Shown in pieces: positions 10,581 to 20,200 of a DNA stretch of 33,668 nucleotides (positions within the stretch are counted from its first letter, which is position 1; every line of letters starts with the position of its first letter). The DNA is taken from positions 1-33,668 of the forward strand of contig LVLI01000395.1 of assembly GCA_001687465.1 (NCBI GenBank), given 5' to 3'. The notes beneath the pieces are model-generated. The model had not been told where the DNA came from. It saw nothing but the letters and a program-made list of their open reading frames with translations, and did not search any database. The DNA comes from Halocafeteria seosinensis (taxonomy: Eukaryota > Sar > Bigyra > Bicosoecida). A program made the translations under genes and the position numbers.

Positions 10581-12129
10581 ATGATGACGTTTCCAGCGTC
10601 GTCGATGATCTCACGTCGCTTAGGAACTAAGGGTATGAGGAGAATACCTGTAAAGTTGCCAATCACTCGCTCTTTTTCGGGCCAAACAGCGTTAAGCAAG
10701 GAGAATATTCAGAACTTGAGCAAAACAGTAAAGTACGGCTGACTGTAAAGCAAGAATCGCGCAGCCACGCATGATATTACGCTTGCAGAGGTTTGGATCG
10801 AGAGATGTATCAATGTAGCAACTTCATGAAGCCCCCGGCACAGGAGTGTTTTCTCGTACTGGTACGACATGGAGAATTAATTGACTGGATTCTACTTTTG
10901 AATATGACATAAACCACGTGTATCTACACAGAGGGCCGTGAACGCCGAACTGGCAAAAATCGCGGATGTCACGCAAGGCAATGTTCACACCGCTTCCATA
11001 AGATTTCAGTTCTGGAAAGACTTAATAGGCACCTGCTATCAGAGCGAAGAAGAAATCCAGAGAGCAAGTGAGGGTTCCGAGATTTCCATGAATTACCTGT
11101 CGCACCCGTACGTCGGCCACTTACGAAAGCTAGTGGCGAAACATCACCTTACAAAACGCTGGTTGGACAAATTGGTCGATGCACGCGTACGTTTCAGCAA
11201 AGCACGTATAGCACACAGCGATCTTGTTAGTTTTAAGGAACTGAGAAAAATCTGAGTGCAGGAAAGAGATGTCATGTCTGAAAGTAGGTATGACACGCTT
11301 CATGAGTTGGAGCAGTATTGTGAACATACGCAGTCCTCGATGCTGTACTTGACACTTGAGTCTCTAGGTGTACGTCACGATACAACGGACCTTGCAGCCA
11401 GGTACGTTATGTGAAATTTTAAGGCAGCTTTTCAAAAATCATAACCCGCGACATTGTTCGTGAATTTGTTTATTTTCAACACAGTTACATCGGAAGAGCT
11501 GTGGGACTAACTACGATTCTTCGAGGCTTCGGGCACCATACTATGAATAATCAAGTCTATGTACCAACCGCTCTCTTGAAGAAACACGAGATTTCCTCTA
11601 AAGATATGCTTGGTGTAATGCAATCTGCTTTATCAGGAAGAAAGTCCCAAGAGAAAACCCAACAAAAATCCCCCACAGGATCTTCGACAGCTGGAAGCCG
11701 GCAGCAAGTGGCACAGTCCTCCGGTCTCCCAAGAGAAACCAAGATGACAGTGACACCTCGCAGTGATATTGAAAACATGCAAGAGGAAGAAAAAGAGCGC
11801 ATCAAAGCTGCCGTGAAGGACTCCCTTTTCGACATTGCTGTTCTAGCCAATGCCTATATAGAGGATGCGCGAGCAATGACCGTTGACATCAAACCTGAGG
11901 GATCATCGGCGTTGCTCCCAGCAGTAAGTATTGCCTTCGTGGTCTGGGGCTGCAGAACAAGCGTTGACGTTTCTCGTTTCTGTTGTTTCCATCGCAGGTG
12001 CCTTCCCATTTATGGTTAAAGCGGTTTGAGAAGGCCAACTTTGATATAAGCGATCCCGCCTTGTACCAGCCCCATGATCTTCAGCTTTCGTGGCATCTCT
12101 TGAAGCATACGTGGAATAACTCATTCTAG
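10581..12129 (+). CDS. NDUFAF6: NDUFAF6-like complex I assembly factor (squalene/phytoene synthase fold)
   Basis: Six exons join in phase: 10581-10732, 10789-10861, 10932-11186, 11262-11401, 11485-11923 and 11998-12129, giving 396 residues. The first 40 residues are Arg/Ser-rich and lack acids (MISRRLGTKGMRRIPVKLPI), as in a mitochondrial presequence. The body matches the family: DREMYQCSNFMKPP, LRAVNAELAKI, RFQFWKDLIG, HHLTKRWLDKLVDAR, ELEQYCEHTQSSMLYLTLE, AASYIGRAVGLTTILRG, and a C-terminal FEKANFDISDPALYQP. The aspartate-rich DxxxD motifs of true prenyl synthases are not conserved, consistent with a non-enzymatic assembly role. A roughly 50-residue polar insert (about residues 258-307) separates the core from the last helices. 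The start could also be the second ATG at 10584. Its stop is 14 bp from that of MOCS2B. Confidence 0.88.
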
Positions 12130-12143
12130 CGGAGCATGAAAAG

Positions 12144-12725
12144 TTACTCATCATTCGTCTCCTTCGAAACACACTCACAGTTGGCCTTCCATACCCCTGC
12201 AGTGACGCTATCTCCAGATGGCCCGCTAGCGTACCATTCCTTTTTCCAGATGGGTACTCTTTCCTTCAGCTTATCTATGAGGAATTTCACAGCATCTAAG
12301 CCATCTTGACGATGAGCACTCGAGACCCATATAACGACTGATTCTTCGCATACGGGAACTACTCCAGTCCGGTGCGTTACGCTTACGTTTATGAGGCTCC
12401 ACTTACTAAATGCCATTTCACACAGCTTTCTCAACTCTTTTATGGCCATCGGAACGTAGCATTCATACTCCAGCTTCTCAACGATTTTCCCATTAAAATT
12501 ATCTCGGGTAGTACCGTGAAACGAGGAGAGCGCTCCCGCCTGCGATGAATACCACTTGGGTGATCGAAAGTTTGAACTGTAGCAAGATCACGTTTCTGAA
12601 CTTACCTTGGGGCTTTTCACAAAGCGTCGAGCCGCTTCTACGTCAATTGGTTGCGTGGTAATGACCAAACGTGTGTCTTCAGCGTCCCCTCTTTGCAAGC
12701 AGTACGTGTGTTGCTGTTCCTCCAT
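12144..12725 (-). CDS. MOCS2B: Molybdopterin synthase catalytic (large) subunit, MoaE-like
   Basis: Two exons, 12725-12606 and 12539-12144, separated by a 66-nt intron (GTAAGT..CGCAG) in phase 0, encode 171 residues. Together with the small subunit it inserts two sulphurs into precursor Z (cPMP) to form molybdopterin. Motifs visible are GALSSFHGTTRDNFNGK, KLEYECYVPMA, then THRTGVVPVCEESVVIWVSS, AHR, and VPIWKKE near the C-terminus, with the lysines expected of MoaE active sites. The length fits the family (about 150-190). The ATG at 12725 lies only 27 bp after the stop of the small-subunit gene on the same strand, so both are probably made from one transcript. It has no obvious targeting signal. 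Confidence 0.95.
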
Positions 12726-12752
12726 GTTGTCATGAAATAACGGAGCCTTGTC

Positions 12753-13022
12753 TTATCCTCCACTCACCGGAGGTATGATGGCCACTGTGTCTCCGTCTCG
12801 AACGACGCTTGATTCGTCTGCGTACTCCTCGTTGACGGCCAAGAGCACTTGCGGATGACTCCTCCTGGCTTCTTGAAAATCCGGGCCGAGAGTGGTCTGT
12901 AGCGTTTCCAGCACCTGCGCCACTGTGGAATCCTTCCCTGACGGTGGTAGTTCAACAGATGTCTCAGAAAGTCCTCCTAGAGCTTCACGGAACGAGGCAA
13001 AAAAGAGGACCGTCACAACCAT
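12753..13022 (-). CDS. MOCS2A: Molybdopterin synthase sulphur-carrier (small) subunit, MoaD-like
   Basis: Intronless, 89 residues, ubiquitin-like fold. Hallmarks are the N-terminal strand VVTVLFFASFREALG, a middle AVNEEYADESSVVRDGDTVA, and the C-terminal PPVSGG ending in Gly-Gly, the residue pair that is adenylated and thiocarboxylated so sulphur can be passed to cPMP. I chose the ATG at 13022; the frame is open further upstream but has no ATG. It is followed after 27 bp by the large subunit on the same strand, the moaD-moaE order of bacterial operons and the order of the bicistronic animal MOCS2 mRNA. The 87-bp gap to the divergent start at 13110 must contain its promoter. Confidence 0.95.
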   Translation of the reverse strand: MVVTVLFFASFREALGGLSETSVELPPSGKDSTVAQVLETLQTTLGPDFQEARRSHPQVLLAVNEEYADESSVVRDGDTVAIIPPVSGG

Positions 13023-13109
13023 TCTATAGACGGACGCAATTTTTGACAAAAAAATTCAAACACAAAATGAATCCTGTGTTGACTAACAATCCTTTTCTCT
13101 CTTGATAGA
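13023..13109. promoter_or_regulatory. Short bidirectional promoter
   Basis: Only 87 bp separate the ATG of the molybdopterin synthase small subunit from the ATG of the divergent small membrane protein. It contains an AT-rich stretch (TTTTTGACAAAAAAATTC) and CTTTTCTCTCTTG near the plus-strand start. Both transcripts must start inside this interval or overlap. Confidence 0.45.
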
Positions 13110-13527
13110 ATGGCGTCCATCTTCCATCTACCCCCCTCTATCTCCCGTAAACTCCTAGTGATCGTCATTTTGGGACAAGGGATGTACGCCTTCACCTATC
13201 TGTATAAGAGGAGACACGGGAATCCTATGCGTATGGCCCCAGATGAACACGGGGTGATTCGATTCCAGTCCATGAGAGAGTATTTAGAAGATGAAATACG
13301 CACATGTGAGCAGACTTTGGAGCAGAACCCCCACGATGAAGCCGCCTTATTCGATGTCCAAGTACGTATCAAGTGCCCCGTCAGTGTTTGTGGACGCATG
13401 GGTGTCATATGAGCCATTAATGCAGCTCAAAAAATTGAGGCTTCGGGAAGAATTGGCGAAATTGGAGGCGAATGACTACTTCACGGAACGAGATATAGCA
13501 CTCAAAGAGGAGGATCTTCGACTATGA
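13110..13527 (+). CDS. Small single-pass membrane protein with coiled-coil tail
   Basis: Not recognised. Two exons, 13110-13361 and 13426-13527, with a 64-nt intron (GTACGT..ATGCAG) in phase 0, encode 117 residues. Residues about 13-33 (RKLLVIVILGQGMYAFTYLY) form one hydrophobic segment flanked by basic residues on its C-terminal side (KRRHG), then a helical charged tail (LKKLRLREELAKLEANDYFT) follows. The size, single anchor and charged helical tail would suit a small mitochondrial or ER membrane subunit, but there is no family motif to decide. It is divergently transcribed from the molybdopterin synthase genes. Confidence 0.7.
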
Positions 13528-13792
13528 ACACAGTACGGTACTTTAGAGGGAATTCCTGGTCAGTGTATTGAGTGCATTACAAATGACTAATGCGTAAGGT
13601 GGCCGGAAGATTGCTTGCAAAGGAACGGCACCGGGCCTACTGCCCAGTCTGCGCTGCCGTGGCTCTGTCCAATGCATACGTCAAGAAGAGAAGCAGGCAC
13701 CATCATTGGATGAAGTGGCCCTGGGTACTTGTAATCCAGAAGAGGAAGCAGAGGTTTCGTTGGATATTCCCTGTGGTGAATGAATAATGTTG
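13528..13792. other. Short intergenic stretch with weak coding-like frames
   Basis: Two overlapping plus-strand frames are open here. One begins at the ATG at 13590 and carries YCPVCAA; another ends with an acidic tail (LGTCNPEEEAEVSLDIPCGE) just before 13790. They are in different frames and neither forms a convincing protein. Possibly a 3' UTR or an unrecognised small gene. Confidence 0.25.
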
Positions 13793-16700
13793 CTACGCCA
13801 GTTGCACGTCACCATCGTTTTTCTCTTGGGCCATAAATTGGTCTAGCGGATGAGGAGCAGGTTGCTCCTCGACCAGACCCTTATTACCTCCTCTATTTAC
13901 TCCTGCTCCTCCAGGAATGGATCGACCAACGCTAGCTTCCATTAGGTCTTTGGACACCAAATGTCGATACGATTCTCCCCACCGCGGGTAGACTCGCTTG
14001 TACAACGACATCAGCACAGTATCATGTTGCTTAATAACTCCATTGAATGTACACTTCATACGCCCATGCGTACCAACCGGCTCCTTGATGTATCCACTCA
14101 GTCCGTGCTTCGTATGCAGTTCGATCGGTTTGAACCATAAAATATCCTCAGGGCTGTAAAACATAAACTTGACCACGGCAGCTCGGCGGTTCACCTTCAC
14201 CGGGTAGCCACTCAGGACGATTTTCTTCAGAACAATTCGGTCCGGGTCTGCCCCCAGTAAGGTACCCGTAGCAACCAAAAGGCTCCTGGTTCGCTCCGGA
14301 TTCGCATCGTCTGTAAATCTTTTGTAAACTTGGATTGGCATATTGCCGAATAGAATAGGGCCATAGGCCGACGCAACAGTCCATCTATTTGCATGTAAGA
14401 ATCGCTCAAATTTGTGTTTGTCCGACTTTAAGTTATTCTCGCCAAAAACAGGGCGAGCTTTAAATCGAAGAAATCCGCAGTGAAACTCCAACTCCTCTTT
14501 ACTCTTTATCGGGCTATCGTATTTATCAGTGTTCACTCTTTGGACATTAAAGTGCACAACACTCGTTTGATGCTCATGACGAAGCAGACCGGTAGCCACG
14601 AGAGGCACATTCTTGTTCCTTCGTTGCACAAGTATCATCGGTACATTCGGCACCTCTATCATCACGTATCTCCCCATCGGTACCCATGATTCACCAGTCT
14701 TTTGTTGTAAACCTTCATCGACATCTGCGTTACTCAATGTATGTGCACTCGTACTCACAGAAGCTGTTTCTACCTCCATATCATTTTCCCCTGAAGTAGA
14801 GCCGCTTCGGCTCTTTTTAGCCTTACGCTCCGTAGCCCTTTCTCTCTGTTCTCCTTGAAGTCTATCTTTCTCTAGTTTGAACAAAGCATTCTCAGCTTCC
14901 TTTATCTCATTTACAGCTCGCTTACTCGATACACTGTAATTCTGCACTTGGAATATCCGACTATAAGAGCGCGGTAACGACTCTTTTGGGTCCCAGTAGG
15001 AGGTGCGGAAGGATTGAAGACCGCGATATCGTCCAAAGCGTTCTCGAGCAGGTATGTCCGTCGGTGTATCCACTTCATCGGGAAACTCCAAGTCCTCCTT
15101 CTCCTCTTCTCTCTTACCACCTTTACGTCCATATTTCTTACTCGTCATTATAGACGTACCGCCGTCAGACAATGCGTCATCTAAATCGTCGGCATCCTCA
15201 TCGGCCATAGCTTTAAATTGTTCTTCTTTCCTTGTTTCTTCATCTATTTCGTCTTGGTCTGTCAGCCAAGCCTTTGTGTAGTCTGTGTTCATCTCAGCTC
15301 CTGAAGGTTTGCGCTTCATGCGTTCTTCGGCAGCTCTTTCCTCTTCTTCTGTGGGCCAGGTTTGCTCTCCATTGGTCACTTCTTCTGGTGCAACCGTCCT
15401 CAATTCCTCTTCTTGGAATGTTTTGTTCTCGTGGACATTAAGTGGTGTGGGTTCATCGTCGCCGTGCGTAGATGCATTAAAATGCTTGAGCTGGCTAATT
15501 TTCTTAATAGGGTAGTATCCGAGACCGTTCAGATAAATGTACTGCTCGGCGCTTAGCGGAGCACCCCGAACATATCCGGTAAGCTTGATCGTCCCAGTTT
15601 GTAGAGCACTAACGTCATTCTCTTTCAGGTATTGCTTCACAATGTGGGTTGCCTCCGGTGGAGAAATAGTATTGGGAGCAATTGTGCGATTAGTTCGGTA
15701 CGTCAACTTTTCGTCCTCATCCTTTCCTTCTGCTGCATCAGGAGGCACGACAGGTAACTCACCGGTAGCTTCGTAGTCTACGCCATTGGCTACAACGTAT
15801 GGTCGAGTGCTTCTCCACGAGACTGTTTTCGGTGTAACTGTAGTAAGGGTACGAAGAGTGGTCTGGATATCATCAGTATCGGCCACTTTTATCCTTCCTT
15901 TCGGAAATTCGTTCTCAAAGAACTTCACTGCATGTTTCTTGTTCTCATTCGCTTTCTTCTGCCCTGATTTGCCAGAATTCTTGAGGGTTGTTACTCCCTG
16001 GATTGCACCCACAACGCAAGGAGTTCCAGATGCTTTCACCGCCGANAAAAACTCATGTGCATATTCATCAATAGAATTATCCAGACCATCTGATATATTC
16101 ATCACAAGGACGAGGATATCCACTGAGTTCACAGTATCAAGAGCCTGGAGAAGCGGGGGTGTGTCGTTGTGATCGTCTACGCCTCGCACAGAAGGGCACT
16201 CAAGGAGAGTGAACCTTGTTTTGAACTTGGAGCAGTTGACCGTAGTAGGCTGCGCAACACCTTCGTATCCTTGTTCTTGAATCACTTCATCAGCTTGAGA
16301 CTGAATGGAAGTAACCAGTTCTTGTACCGAAGCATTTTCGGCGAGGGGATAAAATCCCACAACCAATGGAGGACCTTGTGAACTACCTCCTACTGCAAAC
16401 GCAAAGCAACCGAACACAAGCACGGTTAGTGTAATGAGGACAGCTCTTAAATGAATTTGACATCAGTTAAATGTAACGTACATAAACGCTTCCGAATTAT
16501 GACTTCAGCTCGTTTTTCATCGCGAAGTTGTTTTTGCTGATTGATTCGACGTTGCTTGCCGCTTTTCAAGCTGCAATTCCCCACCAGAATCACATCTCAC
16601 CGTACACAGTTAACGGCACAGATTCAGTGTAGACAATAGGGGCTTACATGCTCAATTTTCGCTTATGGGCAGCGTTGGAAGTGGTGCCATCAGCACCTGA

Positions 16701-16826
16701 ATCGCCAGTTCCAGGCACCTTGCCTTTGGCGACCGAGGACCGGCGGACTGACGCTTTCCCTAGCGCTTTGTGCTTCTTATTCTGCTGCTTTAGCGAGCCA
16801 GATCGATGGTGGTGGTGTTGATCCAT
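13793..16826 (-). CDS. TSR1: Pre-rRNA-processing protein TSR1
   Basis: 40S ribosome assembly factor related to the GTPase Bms1 but without GTPase activity. Exons 16826-16648, 16570-16482 and 16392-13793 join in phase (introns 77 and 89 nt) and encode 955 residues, longer than the roughly 800 of yeast or human. The N-terminus HRSGSLKQQNKKHKALGKA is the family signature. It continues with a basic helix (RRINQQKQLRDEKRAEVIIR) into GGSSQGPPLVVGFYPLAENA, where the P-loop of Bms1 is replaced. Then come the GTPase-like and AARP2CN parts, a long acidic insert (DEDADDLDDALSDGG), and the conserved C-terminal half (RYRGLQSFRTSYWDP, PIQVYKRF, LVATGTLLGADPDRIVLKKI, GYPVKVNRRAAVVKFMF). Base 16046 is N, leaving one residue undefined. 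Located in nucleus/cytoplasm by family knowledge. Confidence 0.95.
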
Positions 16827-17202
16827 AGTATGTGACTCCTATTGAACTCGAATGCTCTCTAATGCGTTCTCTAGAGTCCATCAAACCTCCAAAAATCCGT
16901 GCCCTAGTCCTGGAGTCAGTGCAACTTCAACTTCAGTCACACAACAAACAAAAGTGCCACTTTTCGGGAAGTTGAAGTTATCATCCCAAGGGGAAATTAG
17001 AAGGGGGTGGAAGAGAACTGACACCCCGACAGAGTCTTGTTTTTTTTTTTGGCTGTTGTACTCGGTGCGGAAAACGGCACTTCGAGGTTTTTCTGGAAAA
17101 AGGAATTCTACTTTGCGGGCGAGAAAAAAAGAGGAATTCCTCTTTTTCTATACACTGTTATATGGACACAATACCCCCTTTCTAAGGTAGCTACAAGACA
17201 CA
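16827..17202. promoter_or_regulatory. Divergent promoter region of TSR1 and the cold-shock-domain gene
   Basis: A 376-bp interval between two divergent start codons. It contains a poly-T run near 17039-17050 and a 22-bp perfect palindrome at 17126-17147 close to the plus-strand start. No gene is visible. Confidence 0.5.
17126..17147. repeat. 22-bp perfect palindrome in the leader of the cold-shock-domain gene
   Basis: The half-site AAAAAGAGGAA is followed directly by its reverse complement TTCCTCTTTTT, giving an uninterrupted palindrome that ends 55 bp before the ATG at 17203. As DNA it could be a dimeric protein site; as RNA it could form a hairpin in the leader. A second GGAATTC lies 27 bp upstream. 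Confidence 0.8.
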
Positions 17203-20200
17203 ATGACGGACCTGAATGGAGGAGCATGGGCTGACATGATCGATGAGGATGAACTGGCGGTCTCAGACGAGGAGGAGGAGGAGGAGACTGAGGAGTCCGC
17301 GGGGACAGGGGATCAAACGCAGTTCTTTGGAGGCTCTTTTGGCTCACGAAGCCCAGGAAGAGGGGCTCCAGGTGGCGCTCCAGGAGGGAAGCGAGGAGGA
17401 CGAGGTGGTCCACCCCATAAACAAGAGCAAGGAGCTCTGGAAATGCCGTGGCAGGATTTAAAACAGCAATTTGCTGGTGGCAAAGGAGGACGAAAACCCA
17501 AAGCTGGGGGAGGCCAGTCTAATAAGACTAGCGGTGAAGCTTCAGCCTCCATTGAACAAGGTTTAAAGAAGGCGGCCCAACAGTTGGAGCAAAAGAACAG
17601 AGGTAACAGTGGTGGTGCCGCCTCCTCGTTTTGGCAACAGAAGCAACAAAGTGCTGTGGAAGCGGCCAATGCCGGCGAATACGTGAAAATGGGAACGCTG
17701 AACACATGGAAGGACACAAGCTCCCGGAAAAACCATGGTCGCGATAATACGGAAGCTGATCAAGCAAAGAGTTGGCCGAGGGGAGGCAGGGCAGCTGGGA
17801 ATGAGACTCAGACTGCTGAACCGCCTTCTGGCTCCTGGCGAGGAAGAGCTCCTCCGAGCGTAAAGAGCACTGCCGAACCACCAACCGTGCAACAAGGAAA
17901 TGTCAATAAAAGTGCACAAGACAACAAAGCCTCTACTTCTGCTCCGGATCCCTGGGACCTCCTCGGAGCTAGGCGAAAAGCAGCTACACAGCACCTAGGG
18001 GTCGTCAGTGCTGTTACCGCACATGGCATCGAAATTAAAACATTGGAGGGAAAATTATTCTCTTGCGAAGAAATACGTAATAAGCAGGACTTTTCGCAAG
18101 GTACAGAGGTGCGCTTCATGGTGGACTCGGAGGACGAAAAAGTGCATGACGTGCGCATCGTTCCCTTTGGAACAGTTGAGTTCATCGAAATTTCCAGCAA
18201 ATGGTACGTTGGCGTTGTTCTAAATGTTCCAAAGGAAGGAAACCAAGAAGATTCGGTGGTAGAGAAAGCTCGACGGAAAGCAACGTCGCTCGCTTGGGAC
18301 GGCGGAGCAATCAAGCCTGCTGCGCCCACTGCTCAATCAAAACGGAGTAACCCATCCTTGAATGTGTATTGGGCTACGGGAAAGGGAGATCTATCCCCTT
18401 CGAAAGATAAGGGTCAGGTCGAAGTTCTTGGAGACTATAGCTCTGACCTCGCAGATAGTCTCTTCGACCCCACTGGTCGTTCGAAAGACACTGGTGCCAG
18501 TGGGTCTAAGGGAACCAGATTGCAGTTTGGTTCTGGGGATCTAGCGAAGGATGCCGCCCAATTCGATGCGACATCTGGGATAGAAGACGTCCATCGAGGC
18601 GTCGGTGTCGGAGATATTGTCAAGTTTCGGATAGCCTTGGATAAGCGCTCAGGGAGATCGTGGGCATGCGGAATCTGCCAATTGACATCATTCAACGTAA
18701 TGGTTAATGCTGCAAAAGCGCTATGCAGAGATAAGGAAAGTCCCGGCGAGCTTCCTTCGTGGCAGCGATATGGCTTGGTCACTAATCTTGGAGACGGCAA
18801 CGAGTACTCTGTTGAAGTACAGGCGAGGGATGGCAACCATTATTTGATTCCTCATCCGCATTTTGTGCAGAGGGTTTGGAGGAGTTTACAGACAAGGGCA
18901 TCCGGTGTTCCTGAACCTGCTCAAGGTTTTCCCCTTAAAGTTGGTGATATCATACGTTTTAGCTCCGTTGTTTTGCCGCCTTTCAAGGCATCAAATGGTG
19001 TTCCCGGCCTTTCTTGGGCGGGTGTACAGTCGATGGTGCAGGACAGCATCACCGCTGGCAGGGGCACAGCCTCTAATAGCGGAGAAAGGCACTTGGTTTC
19101 TGTTGAGCCCGTGAGTGGCCAAGATAGAGTCATACATAAAGTGGGTGTTGCATACCATATCCCAGCTTTGTTGCTTAGCGTCGGTGAACATGATTACGGG
19201 TTGGGGCTACCAGTGAAGTACGTTCAAGTTGGCTGGTCCACTGCCTCTAGCTCACTTGAGGACAGGAACAATATGTCTGCTAGGGAAGTCGCCGAAGTGC
19301 AGCGGGTTGTAAACCTCCAGATAAATCGCCGATCGAATGGTAACTACATACTCACAACAATTAGCTTATCGGACGTATTGCTGCCGGGAATGATGAATCG
19401 CCCCAAATCATTCAGTCTAAAACAGGGAGATATAATCGATGTTGATGTGACGTTTGATTTGTTTTCCCACACATTTGGAGTGTCAAAAGCGATTTTCAAG
19501 CAGGCAACCCCTCTATTCCGAGAAATTGGGGTCGTACGAACTACAGTAGAAAACAAGCCGCATGAACCGAAGGCCCATTTTGGGTTTATCAGATCTTTTA
19601 GGAACGAGAGAATGAAACTTAAGGACGGTGTACCGGAGCCATACGATGTCTATTTCCACTTCGATGATGTCATGGATCCCGACGAACGACCCCACCTTTT
19701 CTCGGGCGACATTGTTGCATATGATCCAGAAATTGACCTGCGTCCAAAGAACTCAGCGTCCAAAGTAGTAGATGATACCACCCCCGTGGCACTTCGGGGT
19801 ACGAGAGTGATGTGTATTTGCCCAGCGCGCGATCCACGCGGGCAAAATCACCATAAGAGCGGGTTTACAATTGCTGAGGGGGTCAGCGCTAAACTTCGGA
19901 AGAACGATGTTGACGGCTCAATGGAAGCGGATATCCGTCCTGAGAGAAATTTACTGTCTAGGGTACTGTTTTCCCTCGGCATTGATGGGGTGCCCAAGTA
20001 TAGATACTCAACCGAGATTCACAAAAAAATAGAGTCTTTATTCTATGGTTGGAGCTCGCTCGTCGCTGAGATGGGCTTCGATGGTTTCAACAAGCAAGGC
20101 GAACGCGACAGTAGCTCCAACCCGATCTTGTCTGCAGGTGAGGGTACCGGCGATATTATAGAGCTGAACGAAGTGTTCAAAAAGGATGAATACTTGTTGA

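Noticed and set aside
10400..10699. 99-codon minus-strand frame
   Set aside because: It is antisense to exon 1 of the NDUFAF6-like gene, whose presequence and in-phase splicing are much better supported.
13590..13787. Small plus-strand frame with a CPVC motif
   Set aside because: Too short and without similarity; overlaps another coding-like frame, and no phase-compatible splice solution was found.
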